Shown here: positions 16,659-25,645 of the stretch, one piece after another
Position numbering within the stretch: the first letter of the stretch is position 1
How the letters are laid out: each line of letters opens with the position of its first letter
Source: Mangrovibacterium sp041596335
Lineage (GTDB): Bacteria > Bacteroidota > Bacteroidia > Bacteroidales > Prolixibacteraceae
Direction: 5' to 3'
Assembly: GCF_041596335.1 (NCBI RefSeq)
Contig: NZ_JBFHIT010000007.1
Coordinates: forward strand, 1 to 64,000
Length of the DNA stretch: 64,000 nt
Notes under the pieces: model-generated
What the model was told of the DNA's origin: nothing
Database searches by the model: none
The model's input: only the letters and a program-made list of their open reading frames with translations
Made by a program: the position numbers and the translations under genes

Positions 16659-17186
16659 ATGAACAAGATTACGATCTTAATTGGATTGGTATGCCTATTT
16701 TTCAGCGGTATATCAACAGCACGTGGGCAGGACGCAGATCTGGCGATAGCCGGAAATGCAGGAGAAACGATGAAGTCAAGCAGCTACATGATCGATTTTA
16801 CGATTGGTGAAGTTTTGACAGATGCACTTATGAGTGAGACAGTTATGCTGACTCAAGGATTTCATCAAGCCGACACTGAAACGGTTGAAACAGACCAGGG
16901 AATTGTCAGTGGGCTTGAGGAAAACGAATTTCTAGATGAAGAATTGGATGTTTACCCTAATCCATTCAAAACGAAACTAAACATAAATTATTCGTTTCAG
17001 AATAGTTTAGAGATGGATGTTACTATTTGGAGTCTTACCGGAGAATTACTGCTGAGTTTCTCGCAGAATTCCGATAAAGGGACACAAACAGTCGACTTAT
17101 CCGGCTACCCAAAAGGGATTTACTTCATTAAGTTCTACAATCAGGAACAACAAAAATTGCGTACATTTAAAATTATTAAAGCTTAA
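16659..17186 (+). CDS. Secreted protein with T9SS type A C-terminal sorting domain
   Basis: A 175-residue exported protein. Residues 1-25 form a signal peptide (ITILIGLVCLFFSGISTARGQ). A short region of unknown function follows, and the last 75 or so residues are a type IX secretion C-terminal sorting domain: VYPNPFKTKLNINYSF, a LTGELLLSFSQ strand, GYPKGIYFIKFYN and a Lys-rich KLRTFKIIKA end. It is therefore routed to the cell surface by T9SS. The start is the ATG at 16659, preceded by AAAGAGA; an in-frame TTG 12 bases upstream is less likely. It sits 3 bp ahead of the next gene, so both are probably co-transcribed. Confidence 0.82.
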   Translation: MNKITILIGLVCLFFSGISTARGQDADLAIAGNAGETMKSSSYMIDFTIGEVLTDALMSETVMLTQGFHQADTETVETDQGIVSGLEENEFLDEELDVYPNPFKTKLNINYSFQNSLEMDVTIWSLTGELLLSFSQNSDKGTQTVDLSGYPKGIYFIKFYNQEQQKLRTFKIIKA

Positions 17187-17189
17187 ACG

Positions 17190-19187
17190 ATGAAAAGAAT
17201 TTTTATCATATTGGCATTAGCTGTGCTTCAACTTAGCGGTATCGCTCAAACCCCCTATTCTTTTAACTATCAAGCCGTTGTTCGAGACATCGAAGGTAAG
17301 GCCATGACAAATAAAGTAGTCGATTTCAACATTGACGTTATTTTAAGTGGTCAAACTGTATACTCCGAAGAGCATACCGGAATAGATACCGGAACCAATG
17401 GTATCGTTAACTTTAAAATTGGAAATGGCAGCTCTCCCAGCGGCGACTTCGCTGCACTTGACTGGACAAGCGGAGCATATAAAATCCGTATTAGTATGAA
17501 TGGAGAATTGCTCGGAATATCAGATATCACGGCTGTTCCGATCGCTCTTTATGCTGTGAATTCTGCGGATAATCCATGGAATTACAATTCAAGCGACAAC
17601 ACCCTGTCGTATACCGAGGGTATGCTCGAAATTCTGGATCTGAAAGTATCTGGCAGCAGCAACCTCGCGCCCGAAGCAGGCATGATTCGTTTCGACAGCC
17701 AAATCAATGATTTTGTAGGATTTGACGGCACCGAGTGGAAATCGATGACGACTTCTGAAGTAGCTCAAACGACCACCGATACGCTTTGGACTGTAAATAC
17801 CGAAGATAATTCGATCTCGTACACCGGAGGGCTAACAGAATTGAAAGACCTTCGGATTTCGGGAAGCAGCGATAATGAAGCCCTGGCGGGAATGATCCGT
17901 TACAACGAAGAAACAAATGATTTTGTAGGCTACGATGGCACTGAGTGGAAATCGCTGATCGCTGTTGCAGATACTACAATTGTTGAAATTACTCAAGTTG
18001 ATACCCTATGGGTGGTCAATGAAGAAACTAAATCGATCTCCTATACCGAAGGATTAACAGAACTGAAAGACCTCAGGATTTCGGGAAGCAGCGATACTGA
18101 CGCCTTAGCGGGAATGATCCGTTACAACGAAGAAACAAATGACTTTATTGGCTACGATGGTACTGAGTGGAAATCGCTTACCACTGCTACAGCATCAACT
18201 ACGACAAACGACTACGTTAGTGACGAGACTGAACTGAAAGCTGCACTCGCAGCATTGGAAACGAATATCGTGATCGACACAGATATGACGATCACCGAAA
18301 CAATCAACTTAACCTATGCGGTTAATATCGAATCGGTTGGAAGCCCCAAGAAGCTTACATCTGCAGGCATTACCTTATTTTCGGTGCAAAAATCGAATGC
18401 CAGCATCAAAAATTTGATGTTAAATTCGACTGGTGGCGGTGTTTCTATCGCCATTAACGCAGGTGTTTCTGATGTTACCTTAGACAAATTGCAGATCTCT
18501 GGTTATGAGCGCGGCATCTACAAGTCTGGTACTGCAAGCAGCACCGCAACCAGCCGTCTGGCAATAACAAACACAACGATTCTGAATAGTACAATTTCCG
18601 GACAAGCTGCCACAGTAGCCCTTCACGGCAATATCGAAGATCTCACCATTGATCATTTAACCATTGACGGATCTGCGGGTGAAGGACTAAGAATTGTCGA
18701 CGGATGCTCCGGCTCAATTAGCTCGGTAACGATTACCGACACCAACTCCGGCGGAATTGTGTTGAGTGATTTAACGAGCAGCAGCTCACCCTATCGTCAG
18801 GTTTCGCTGGCTAATGTAAATGTAAGCAACTGTTCAGGAACTGGAATCACAATTGACCGTTCAACAGTTACTGCTTCGAACATTGCCATTTCTGAAGCTA
18901 CCGGCTCGGGTGTTCAGATTACCGGAAGTGACACCCAGGTAACCCCATCTCAATTAACGAACCTGAACATTTCAGCGACAAAGGTTGCCAGTACCAATTC
19001 CTATGGAGTATCGTTATTCAACAACGCCATGGCAAATATTTCCAACTTTTATATTACCGGAAATAATACCAGTGCGGTGGACGAATCCGCGATTGGCCTT
19101 TATGCTAATAACAGTGAAAACTTCATCATTAACGGTGGTGTATTCACCAAACTTGGAAAACTAATTTCAATAGATAGTAATAACTAG
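17190..19187 (+). CDS. Secreted repeat and beta-helix surface protein
   Basis: A 665-residue protein with a signal peptide (about 1-19, ending SGIAQ). The N-terminal domain (SFNYQAVVRDIEGKAMTNK...) resembles the one found at the head of Bacteroidetes tail-fibre-like and cell-surface proteins. Residues about 129-330 hold three copies of a roughly 58-residue unit with the motifs SISYTxGLTELKDLRISGSS, AGMIRY and DFVGYDGTEWKSL. From about 345 to the end the sequence is Ser/Thr/Asn-rich with parallel beta-helix character (repeated NxTI and VSDVTLDKLQISG-type rungs). No T9SS sorting domain is present at its own C terminus, unlike its neighbour. Function is unknown; adhesion or glycan binding is plausible but not shown. 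Confidence 0.75.
   Translation: MKRIFIILALAVLQLSGIAQTPYSFNYQAVVRDIEGKAMTNKVVDFNIDVILSGQTVYSEEHTGIDTGTNGIVNFKIGNGSSPSGDFAALDWTSGAYKIRISMNGELLGISDITAVPIALYAVNSADNPWNYNSSDNTLSYTEGMLEILDLKVSGSSNLAPEAGMIRFDSQINDFVGFDGTEWKSMTTSEVAQTTTDTLWTVNTEDNSISYTGGLTELKDLRISGSSDNEALAGMIRYNEETNDFVGYDGTEWKSLIAVADTTIVEITQVDTLWVVNEETKSISYTEGLTELKDLRISGSSDTDALAGMIRYNEETNDFIGYDGTEWKSLTTATASTTTNDYVSDETELKAALAALETNIVIDTDMTITETINLTYAVNIESVGSPKKLTSAGITLFSVQKSNASIKNLMLNSTGGGVSIAINAGVSDVTLDKLQISGYERGIYKSGTASSTATSRLAITNTTILNSTISGQAATVALHGNIEDLTIDHLTIDGSAGEGLRIVDGCSGSISSVTITDTNSGGIVLSDLTSSSSPYRQVSLANVNVSNCSGTGITIDRSTVTASNIAISEATGSGVQITGSDTQVTPSQLTNLNISATKVASTNSYGVSLFNNAMANISNFYITGNNTSAVDESAIGLYANNSENFIINGGVFTKLGKLISIDSNN
17574..18180 (+). 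repeat. Three in-gene tandem repeats encoding about 58-residue units
   Basis: Units start near 17574, 17783 and 18006. Units 2 and 3 are near-identical at DNA level over stretches such as GGATTTCGGGAAGCAGCGAT and GGAATGATCCGTTACAACGA. Unit 1 is diverged. The unequal divergence suggests a recent duplication of unit 2 or 3 and possible length variation between strains. Confidence 0.8.
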
Positions 19188-19250
19188 TGTATTCGAAAAC
19201 TCACCTCTTCCGGATCTTGTCCATCCAAGGCAGAGGCATTAAAAACAAAA

Positions 19251-19284
19251 AAGTCACTCTCATTTCCGGGAGTGATTTTTTTTA
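19251..19284. terminator. Intrinsic terminator downstream of the beta-helix gene
   Basis: A TCACTC and GGAGTGA stem around a short loop (CATTTCCG) is followed by eight T residues on the plus strand, with an A-rich left flank. It ends the plus-strand pair and could also serve the converging GNAT gene. Confidence 0.75.
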
Positions 19285-19421
19285 TTTGGTATGCGACAGA
19301 ATTCCTTGGAGCTGCTACCACCAACGCTTGAAACCTGCAACTGGCTTTTCTTTGGACTCAAAATATTCGGCCATACATCAGCCTCATTGGACTTGAAAAA
19401 ATTGTCCTTAGCAGTCCTTGC

Positions 19422-19889
19422 TTACCAAAGCCGTTCCCAAAAGTGCATTGGCGGGTTACATTCAGTAAATCCGGCCTTTTCGTACAAGCTTTTAGCATTC
19501 TGGTTGTCGTGCCTCACCTCCAGATTTACCCGGCAGAACCCTTGCTTCATACCGTAAGCTGCAATCTGGTTGAGCAAAAATTGCCCAACTCCTTTTCCTC
19601 GAAAATCGGGATGAACGATGAAGTCGTGAATATTGATCAGTGGCATTGCTTTAAAGGTGGAAAAATTTTTATTGCAGTTTGCCAAGGCTGCAAATTCACC
19701 GTCGAGTTTCGCAAAAAATCCAAGATACGACGGGTAATTTCGGAGCCCTTCAATAATTTTAGAATCCAATCCTTCAGGCATCGGAGAGCTACTTCCCATC
19801 GGATCGCGCATGTAAACATCCAACAAACGAATGAGCGCATTAACATGTTCCTCCGATTGGAGGTCTATCTCCACAAAACTTAAGTTCAT
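19422..19889 (-). CDS. GNAT family N-acetyltransferase
   Basis: A 155-residue acetyltransferase of the GCN5 family. Motif A, which binds acetyl-CoA, is VHPDFRGKGVGQFLLNQI (about 92-109). It is followed by the motif B region LEVRHDNQNAKSLYEKAGF, the usual family ending. The acceptor substrate cannot be told from sequence. It lies 57 bp downstream of nifA on the same strand, so it may be co-transcribed, but a role in nitrogen fixation is not implied. Confidence 0.88.
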   Translation of the reverse strand: MNLSFVEIDLQSEEHVNALIRLLDVYMRDPMGSSSPMPEGLDSKIIEGLRNYPSYLGFFAKLDGEFAALANCNKNFSTFKAMPLINIHDFIVHPDFRGKGVGQFLLNQIAAYGMKQGFCRVNLEVRHDNQNAKSLYEKAGFTECNPPMHFWERLW

Positions 19890-19946
19890 GCTATTTCTTT
19901 TAAAGGACGAAGGTAGAAAACAACGGGAAGGTCAGCAAACTTCAAA

Positions 19947-21509
19947 TTACACTTTGAATCGCCAAGCATCAATTTCGTATTTCTTAACACGGGTTCCCAG
20001 CATCCGCTCGGTAACTTTCAATATTTCTGCAGCTTTGGCAATGTTTCCTTTCGTACTCGTCAACGCCTCCCTAATCAGCTGCTTCTCAACCTGTTCTACA
20101 GTATAGGTCAAACCGCCTTTTGCTTGTGTGTTCGACGAGTCGGCAGTCTGCAACGAAGGCGGTAAGTTATAGGCATGAATAACATCGTCGGTTGTTAGAA
20201 TACATCCACGCTCAACACAGTTTTCCAATTCGCGAATATTACCGGGCCACGAATAAACCATCAGCATGTTCAATGCACTTGTGGTAATGCGTTTTACGCT
20301 TGTACCATTCCGTTTATTGAATTTTTCAATGAAGTGATCAACCAATAGCGGAATGTCATCGCGCCGCTCACGAAGCGGAGGTATATACAGCGGAAATACA
20401 TTAATTCGGTAAAACAAATCTTCACGAAATTCACCTTTCTCGATCAAATCCTCCAAATTCCTGTTTGTGGCAGCCACGATCCGAACATCAACTTTAATGG
20501 TTTCCGTTCCGCCCAATCGTTCAAATTCACGTTCCTGCAAAATCCGTAAGATCTTCACCTGGGTTGAAAGCGGGATATCACCGATCTCATCTAAAAAGAT
20601 GGTTCCGCCGTCAGCCAATTCGAAACGCCCTTTCCGGCGTGCATCCGCCCCGGTAAAAGCGCCCTTTTCATGGCCAAACAATTCGCTTTCGATCAACGTA
20701 TCGGGCAAAGCCGAACAGTTTACCTTCACGAAATTGTTTTTCGCACGTTTACTGGTAAAGTGAATCGCGTCGGCAATCAACTCTTTACCAATACCGCTTT
20801 CCCCACGTATTAATACGGTTGAATTCGTTTCAGCAACCATATTTACTAACGAGTACACATCGCGCATCTTACCCGAGTTGCCAACAATATTTACAGGCCG
20901 GTGCTCTCCGGTGAGCTTACTTTGGAGTTCTTTATTCTTTTGACGGAGTACTTCCAACTCTTCCATTCGCTCTTGCTTTGAGCTTACTACCCGAGAGATT
21001 AGACTGCCGATTACCGACAAAAGGTATAAATTTTCATCCTTCGAGATAAACGGATTAAAAACACGAATCATACTTAGAGATCCGGTTACCTGACTACCCT
21101 CTATAATCGGAACACAAACGAAACTTAACTCTTCGCCATCTTTCGATTTTAATTCTTGTTGGGTTCTATTGAGGAACAAACTGGATTCGGATATCTTGTC
21201 GACAACGATCGGTCTGGCCAATTCAACCACCCGACCAATAATTCCTTCTCCCAAATCATATTTTCCCCGCGCCTGCTGCGCCGAGCTAAAACCATAGGCT
21301 GCTTCAATGTAAATCTTCGAGTTTTGTCGGTTGAAAATGGTCAGAAAACTACGCTCGGCTCCCATATACTTCACCAACAATTCCAATATAACCGACAAAT
21401 CATTCTTCAACTCCTTACTTTGAATAAGGCGCTGACTGATTTCGGATAAAAGGGTTAATTCCTTTACGCCATAACATTCGTTCCCAGCTTTTCTACACTT
21501 GAATTCCAT
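19947..21509 (-). CDS. nifA: NifA-type sigma-54-dependent transcriptional activator
   Basis: A 520-residue activator with the three NifA domains. An N-terminal GAF domain (about 20-165) begins LTLLSEISQRLIQ. The AAA+ domain (about 190-430) has Walker A GESGIGKE near 236, the sigma-54-contacting GAFTGA near 283 and GTIFLDEIGD. A Fis-type helix-turn-helix follows at about 475-515 (NIAKAAEILKVTERMLGTRVKKY). The start is the ATG at 21509; a further 165 bases are open upstream but contain the promoter. The pattern of GAF plus AAA plus a NifA-like C terminus, together with the nif cluster 8.4 kb away, makes NifA the likely identity. The interdomain Cys cluster of oxygen-sensitive rhizobial NifA is incomplete (ENCVERGC only). 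Another sigma-54 regulator such as NorR-like cannot be excluded. Confidence 0.82.
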   Translation of the reverse strand: MEFKCRKAGNECYGVKELTLLSEISQRLIQSKELKNDLSVILELLVKYMGAERSFLTIFNRQNSKIYIEAAYGFSSAQQARGKYDLGEGIIGRVVELARPIVVDKISESSLFLNRTQQELKSKDGEELSFVCVPIIEGSQVTGSLSMIRVFNPFISKDENLYLLSVIGSLISRVVSSKQERMEELEVLRQKNKELQSKLTGEHRPVNIVGNSGKMRDVYSLVNMVAETNSTVLIRGESGIGKELIADAIHFTSKRAKNNFVKVNCSALPDTLIESELFGHEKGAFTGADARRKGRFELADGGTIFLDEIGDIPLSTQVKILRILQEREFERLGGTETIKVDVRIVAATNRNLEDLIEKGEFREDLFYRINVFPLYIPPLRERRDDIPLLVDHFIEKFNKRNGTSVKRITTSALNMLMVYSWPGNIRELENCVERGCILTTDDVIHAYNLPPSLQTADSSNTQAKGGLTYTVEQVEKQLIREALTSTKGNIAKAAEILKVTERMLGTRVKKYEIDAWRFKV

Positions 21510-21583
21510 AGCCTCTTGCGTGAAAATATTTTCGTTTTGGTTTCTTTTAGATACAAAACTGACAACATTCGAGCAGTTTGCAA

Positions 21584-21591
21584 CAAATATA
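21584..21591 (-). promoter_or_regulatory. -7 element of the nifA promoter
   Basis: The minus strand reads TATATTTG at 21591-21584, an exact TAnnTTTG. Transcription would begin about 7 bases further on, leaving a leader of roughly 65-70 nt before the nifA ATG at 21509. No clear -33 TTTG is present. This placement argues against the longer reading of nifA. Confidence 0.5.
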
Positions 21592-21733
21592 ATAACAATA
21601 CATGACACTTTAACATTATCATAACACCGACAATTCCAATTCGTCAACACCTCATGCAAAATATCTGGAGACATAAGCGGCAGATTTCCTCAAAAAGATT
21701 ATTTTCGCATAGTTCATAAAACAGAATCTGCAC

Positions 21734-22483
21734 GTGGAAATAAATCTGGTAATCATCCCAACCTATAACGAGAAAGAAAACATTGAACGGATGATCCGTA
21801 AAGTTTTTTCGTTATCGACTCCTTTTGAAATCCTGATAATTGACGATAACTCTCCGGACAAAACAGCTGAAATTGTCAAGAAATTACAACTGGAATTTGA
21901 CGGTCGACTTCATTTACTTGAACGTGAAGGTAAGCTTGGATTGGGGACTGCCTATCTCTCCGGATTTAGATATGCGATTGAACACAAAGCTGACTTCATT
22001 TTTGAAATGGATTGCGATTTTTCGCATAACCCTGAAGATCTCGAACAATTACTTAGCGCGTGCAAAAAACAGGGAGCCGATGTGGCGATCGGTTCGCGCT
22101 ACATCAAAGGAATCAACGTCATTAACTGGCCGCTCGGCCGTGTATTGATGTCCTACTTCGCATCGGTTTACGTACGACTGATCACCGGCATGGAGATCAT
22201 GGACACGACCGCTGGCTTTAAATGTTTCCGACGAACAGTGCTCGAAACAATTGATTTGAATGATATTCGGCTCAAAGGGTATGGTTTTCAGGTTGAGATG
22301 AAGTTTACGGCCTGGAAACATGGTTTTCAGTTGACTGAAGTTCCAATTATTTTTACGGACAGGCAGGAAGGCAGCTCGAAAATGAGCGGCGGAATTTTCA
22401 ACGAAGCTCTTTGGGGTATCTTAAGAATGAAATTACGAAGTTGGTTTAAACACTTCGAACCGCAAAAAAACCAGCTTGCTTAG
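21734..22483 (+). CDS. Polyprenol monophosphomannose synthase-like glycosyltransferase (GT2, DPM1 type)
   Basis: A 249-residue family 2 glycosyltransferase with no membrane anchor, closely patterned on dolichol/polyprenol-phosphate mannose synthases. It has the nucleotide-binding IPTYNEKENIERMI, the DDNSPDKTAE motif, a MDCDFSHNPED divalent-metal site (the DxD position), and the C-terminal GYGFQVEMKFTAWKHG and EVPIIFTDRQEGSSKMS. It makes a lipid-linked hexose donor for surface glycosylation. The first codon is GTG at 21734; a TATTTTCG near 21695-21702 is a close match to the -7 element. It is divergent from nifA. Confidence 0.88.
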   Translation: MEINLVIIPTYNEKENIERMIRKVFSLSTPFEILIIDDNSPDKTAEIVKKLQLEFDGRLHLLEREGKLGLGTAYLSGFRYAIEHKADFIFEMDCDFSHNPEDLEQLLSACKKQGADVAIGSRYIKGINVINWPLGRVLMSYFASVYVRLITGMEIMDTTAGFKCFRRTVLETIDLNDIRLKGYGFQVEMKFTAWKHGFQLTEVPIIFTDRQEGSSKMSGGIFNEALWGILRMKLRSWFKHFEPQKNQLA

Positions 22484-22530
22484 GCATTGCGGCAGCGGAC
22501 ATGAACAAAATACAGGTACAAATTGCTTAG

Positions 22531-22554
22531 AGCTGCAGAAATGTAGCTTTTTTG
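22531..22554 (+). terminator. Intrinsic terminator after the glycosyltransferase gene
   Basis: AGCTGCA and TGTAGCT pair with one mismatch around GAAA, followed by TTTTTTG. It separates the glycosyltransferase gene from the dihydroorotase gene. Confidence 0.5.
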
Positions 22555-22589
22555 TTTTCAATTCGTAATTACAACTAAAACCATATCGT

Positions 22590-23933
22590 ATGAAAAAGAC
22601 CATCATCCACAACGCCGTAATCATCAACGAAGGAAAGCGTTTCCGGGGAGGTGTTGTCATCGAAGGCGAATTTATTTCCAAGATTTTTGAGGGAGAACTT
22701 CCTGAAACCATCGACCAATCAGCCAACCTGATAGACGCGGAGGAACGCTACCTGATTCCCGGAGCAATTGACGATCAGGTTCATTTTCGTGAACCAGGTC
22801 TCACCCATAAAGGCGACATTGCCACCGAATCGATGGCCGCACTGGCTGGTGGTGTTACGTCATACATGGAAATGCCCAACACCAATCCACAAACAACCAC
22901 CCAGATTGAATTGGAGAAAAAATATGCCCGGGCGGCGGAAGTTTCAGCCGTGAACTACTCCTTCTACATGGGGGCAACGAACAGCAATTTGGACGAAGTT
23001 CTTAAAACCGATCCTTCTAAAGTTTGCGGCATAAAAGTATTTATGGGCTCGTCGACCGGAAATATGTTGGTAGACGACAAAGCGACATTGGCCGAAATCT
23101 TTAAAAACGCGCCGACATTGGTAGCTACCCATTGCGAAGACGAAGCGATCATCAAGAAGAATATCGAAATCTACCGCCAAAAGTACGGTGAGATTGTTCC
23201 CATCTCACGCCATCCAAAAATCAGAAGCGCTGAAGCCTGCTACAAATCATCGTCTCAGGCCGTTGAGCTAGCTTCGAAATACGATACCCGCTTACATGTG
23301 CTGCATATTTCATCGGCAAAAGAAATGGCTCTATTCAAAGCCGGACCGGTAAGCGAAAAAAAGATTACAGCCGAAGTTTGTGTTCATCACCTTTGGTTTG
23401 ACGAGCGAGACTATATTGACTACGGTACCCGCATTAAATGGAATCCGGCGATAAAGTCGGTTGAGGACAAAGAAGCACTGTGGGAGGCCTTGCTTGCCGA
23501 CAAAATTGATGTTATTGCCACCGACCATGCGCCGCACACCCTCGACGAGAAATCGCATCCGTATTTCAAAGCTCCGTCAGGCGGACCGCTTGTACAACAC
23601 TCTGTTACTGCCATGTTCGAATTTGTACACCAGGAGAAGATTACCGCGGAAAGAGTAGTCGACAAAATGTGCCATGCACCGGCCGATTTATTCCGCATTG
23701 ATCGCCGTGGTTATATCCGCGAGGGTTATTATGCCGATCTGGTACTCGTTAATCCGGAAAAAAGCTGGGTTGTTTGCCCCGAGAACATTATCTATAAATG
23801 TGGTTGGTCGCCATTCGAAGGAACGACATTTCATAGCCAGGTTTCGAAAACATTTATAAACGGACAACTGGCCTACGATCGGGGACACATAGAAAAAGAC
23901 ATTCGCGGAAAAAGACTTGAATTCTGCTACTAA
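22590..23933 (+). CDS. pyrC: Dihydroorotase (class I, cyclic amidohydrolase)
   Basis: A 447-residue amidohydrolase catalysing ring closure of carbamoyl aspartate to dihydroorotate in pyrimidine synthesis. It has the domain start LIPGAIDDQVHFREPGLTHKG, the carboxylated-Lys region GIKVFMGSSTGNML, metal-binding His in THCEDE and LHVLHISSA, and ATDHAPHTLDEK with the catalytic Asp. The first residue of the usual HxH metal pair is Gln (Q63-V-H65), unlike most class I enzymes. I recall this QVH form in other Bacteroidetes PyrC proteins. Allantoinase or dihydropyrimidinase are alternatives, but the motif set fits dihydroorotase. Full length for the class. Confidence 0.88.
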   Translation: MKKTIIHNAVIINEGKRFRGGVVIEGEFISKIFEGELPETIDQSANLIDAEERYLIPGAIDDQVHFREPGLTHKGDIATESMAALAGGVTSYMEMPNTNPQTTTQIELEKKYARAAEVSAVNYSFYMGATNSNLDEVLKTDPSKVCGIKVFMGSSTGNMLVDDKATLAEIFKNAPTLVATHCEDEAIIKKNIEIYRQKYGEIVPISRHPKIRSAEACYKSSSQAVELASKYDTRLHVLHISSAKEMALFKAGPVSEKKITAEVCVHHLWFDERDYIDYGTRIKWNPAIKSVEDKEALWEALLADKIDVIATDHAPHTLDEKSHPYFKAPSGGPLVQHSVTAMFEFVHQEKITAERVVDKMCHAPADLFRIDRRGYIREGYYADLVLVNPEKSWVVCPENIIYKCGWSPFEGTTFHSQVSKTFINGQLAYDRGHIEKDIRGKRLEFCY

Positions 23934-23940
23934 AAAACAG

Positions 23941-23975
23941 AAAGTCCGGACAGAAACTCGTTCCGGACTTTTTGC
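23941..23975. terminator. Strong intrinsic terminator after pyrC
   Basis: AAAGTCCGGA (23941-23950) and TCCGGACTTT (23962-23971) form a perfect 10-bp stem with an 11-base loop, followed by more T and preceded by an A-run. It lies between pyrC (plus) and the nitroreductase gene (minus), so it can act in both directions. Confidence 0.85.
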
Positions 23976-24007
23976 TTTTTATCGGGATAGGGGTTAGTGA
24001 TCGCTAA

Positions 24008-24640
24008 TTAAATATTGATAAACAGCTCTTCGGCTGGCAACCGAACTTTTTTCGATTTCGCCAAGCGGTCGTTCTCCTCATCACGATAGCCAATCGCCAA
24101 CATCACAACACTTTTCAGTCCTCTATCGGCTAGCCCAAGTACCTTGTCCATTTCCAATTTATCAAAGCCCTCCATCGGTGTTGAATCAATTCCGATCGCA
24201 GCTGCAGCAACCGACCCGACGCCCATTGCGATATAAGCCTGACAGGCCAGCCAGCTTTCAATCTGCCCGGAGTTTTCAGCCCTTTCGACATAACCGTTAA
24301 CCATGCCTTTAAAATCACCCAACGATTCTAAATTCAGCTGCCGGGTTTCAGCCATCAACGCCAAATAATTGTCAACAAATTCAGGTTTTACCTTTTCCCA
24401 AACCGCAAAAACAAGCAAATGTGAACTTTCCAAAATCTGGGGTTGCAGACAAGCCTTTTTACTTATTCTCTGTTTCACAGTTTCATCTTCAACTACCAAC
24501 ACCCGAAATGGCTGTAAGCCAAGCGACGTAGGCGCCAAACGTACAGCTTCCAAAATGACATCCAATTTCTCTTTCGGTACCTTCCCTCCATTCATCCTCT
24601 TTGCGGCATAACGCCAGTTCAACACATCCAACACTTCCAT
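24008..24640 (-). CDS. Nitroreductase family NAD(P)H-dependent flavoprotein (NfsB-like)
   Basis: A 210-residue FMN oxidoreductase of the nitroreductase family. The N terminus RYAAKRMNGGKVPKEKLDVIL and LAPTSLGLQPFRVLVVED carry the FMN-phosphate contacts. AYIAMGVGSVAAAAIGIDSTPMEGFD matches the NfsB group, and the C-terminal LAIGYRDEENDRLAKSKKVRLP matches the dihydropteridine-reductase/NfsB ending. Natural substrate unknown (quinones, pteridines or nitroaromatics). It is preceded on the same strand by the lipoprotein gene and a terminator, so it is probably its own unit. Confidence 0.88.
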   Translation of the reverse strand: MEVLDVLNWRYAAKRMNGGKVPKEKLDVILEAVRLAPTSLGLQPFRVLVVEDETVKQRISKKACLQPQILESSHLLVFAVWEKVKPEFVDNYLALMAETRQLNLESLGDFKGMVNGYVERAENSGQIESWLACQAYIAMGVGSVAAAAIGIDSTPMEGFDKLEMDKVLGLADRGLKSVVMLAIGYRDEENDRLAKSKKVRLPAEELFINI

Positions 24641-24710
24641 TTTCTTCTATTTACTGTTTTATATTTTCTAGTTGTAACTGTTTCCTGTAAACGGGCAGCT
24701 ACTAAAAACA

Positions 24711-24734
24711 AAAAGGTGCGAAAACCGCACCTTC
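24711..24734 (-). terminator. Intrinsic terminator after the coiled-coil lipoprotein gene
   Basis: On the minus strand AAGGTGCG and CGCACCTT pair around GTTTT, followed by TTTGTTTTTAG. It lies 18 bp past the stop of the gene at 24752-25621. Confidence 0.75.
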
Positions 24735-24751
24735 TTTCAATTTTTTTTCCA

Positions 24752-25621
24752 TTAGTTTACCTGGATAATCAGGAACTTTGAGGTTTCCCAGAATTCCTTC
24801 GGCTTATCAATCACCAACGCGTCAACCCGTTCTTCACCCTCAAAATGGTACGATCCGGCAGGATGAGTGGTTACCAACTTGGCACGCTTGGCAAGGATCT
24901 CCAGACGCAGGAAATCCCGAATATCAATCTCAGTAAAATACGACTGATTAAAATCTTCCTTCATCTTCAAACTTCTACCTAACCCTAAAAACCCGCCATC
25001 TTTCTCAACCAGGTCATTGGCAATCAATTCCTTTTGAGATCCAAATGCATAATAAGCCGTATTTATAGCAATTGTTTGATAATCAATTAAATTCGATTTT
25101 TCCAGCAAAGCCTCATCTTTTCGCATGCTTTCGCCCGACATCTCCTCAATTCGGCTGTTCAAACCAGCAATATCCATATTCATTTTCTGAATTTCAGCGT
25201 TGAGACTTGCAATTTCCGAATCTTTCTGTTCAACCTGACGCTTTAGTACGTCGATCGCCCGCTGTAGTTCAGCAACTTTCGAATTAGACGACCCAAGTTG
25301 CTTCTGAAGCTTGTTAATCAAGGCCCTATTTTGCTTCATCAATTGGTGAATAATCTCAATATCACTCAAAATATGATCCTTATCACTCAGTTTCCCTTCG
25401 CTAACTTTGCCCGATTCAATCCGAACAATTTCTTCCATTTGTTTAATTGAATCAAGATTTTCCTGAATTTCTGTCATGACCGAAACAAAGCTGATAATAG
25501 CTGAGTCCTTCTCCACGGCAGCCTGTGCAAGACTGTCCTGGGTAGCCTGCATTCGATCAATTTTTCCCTGTTGACATGATACCAACGCAAGTACAACGGC
25601 AACAAACACTAACTTTTTCAT
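24752..25621 (-). CDS. Coiled-coil lipoprotein of unknown function
   Basis: A 289-residue predicted lipoprotein. The N-terminal signal ends in a lipobox (LALVSC, Cys at about 16). Residues about 20-190 are rich in Glu, Lys, Gln, Leu and Ile and read as a long coiled coil (for example LQRAIDVLKRQVEQKDSEI). The last 100 residues are globular, starting YYAFGSQKEL and ending with a hydrophobic beta-like stretch (FLIIQVN). The family is recognisable as a Bacteroidetes conserved hypothetical, but no function can be assigned. It may bridge the membrane and periplasm. Confidence 0.75.
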   Translation of the reverse strand: MKKLVFVAVVLALVSCQQGKIDRMQATQDSLAQAAVEKDSAIISFVSVMTEIQENLDSIKQMEEIVRIESGKVSEGKLSDKDHILSDIEIIHQLMKQNRALINKLQKQLGSSNSKVAELQRAIDVLKRQVEQKDSEIASLNAEIQKMNMDIAGLNSRIEEMSGESMRKDEALLEKSNLIDYQTIAINTAYYAFGSQKELIANDLVEKDGGFLGLGRSLKMKEDFNQSYFTEIDIRDFLRLEILAKRAKLVTTHPAGSYHFEGEERVDALVIDKPKEFWETSKFLIIQVN

Positions 25622-25645
25622 ACGTATAGCCTGTTTAATTTAGAT

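Noticed and set aside
17574..18180. CRISPR array or intergenic tandem repeat
   Set aside because: The repeats are in frame within a coding region and encode about 58-residue protein units. I saw no CRISPR array anywhere in the window.
21510..21674. In-frame extension of nifA
   Set aside because: It contains an exact -7 promoter element (21591-21584) and has no recognisable protein sequence.
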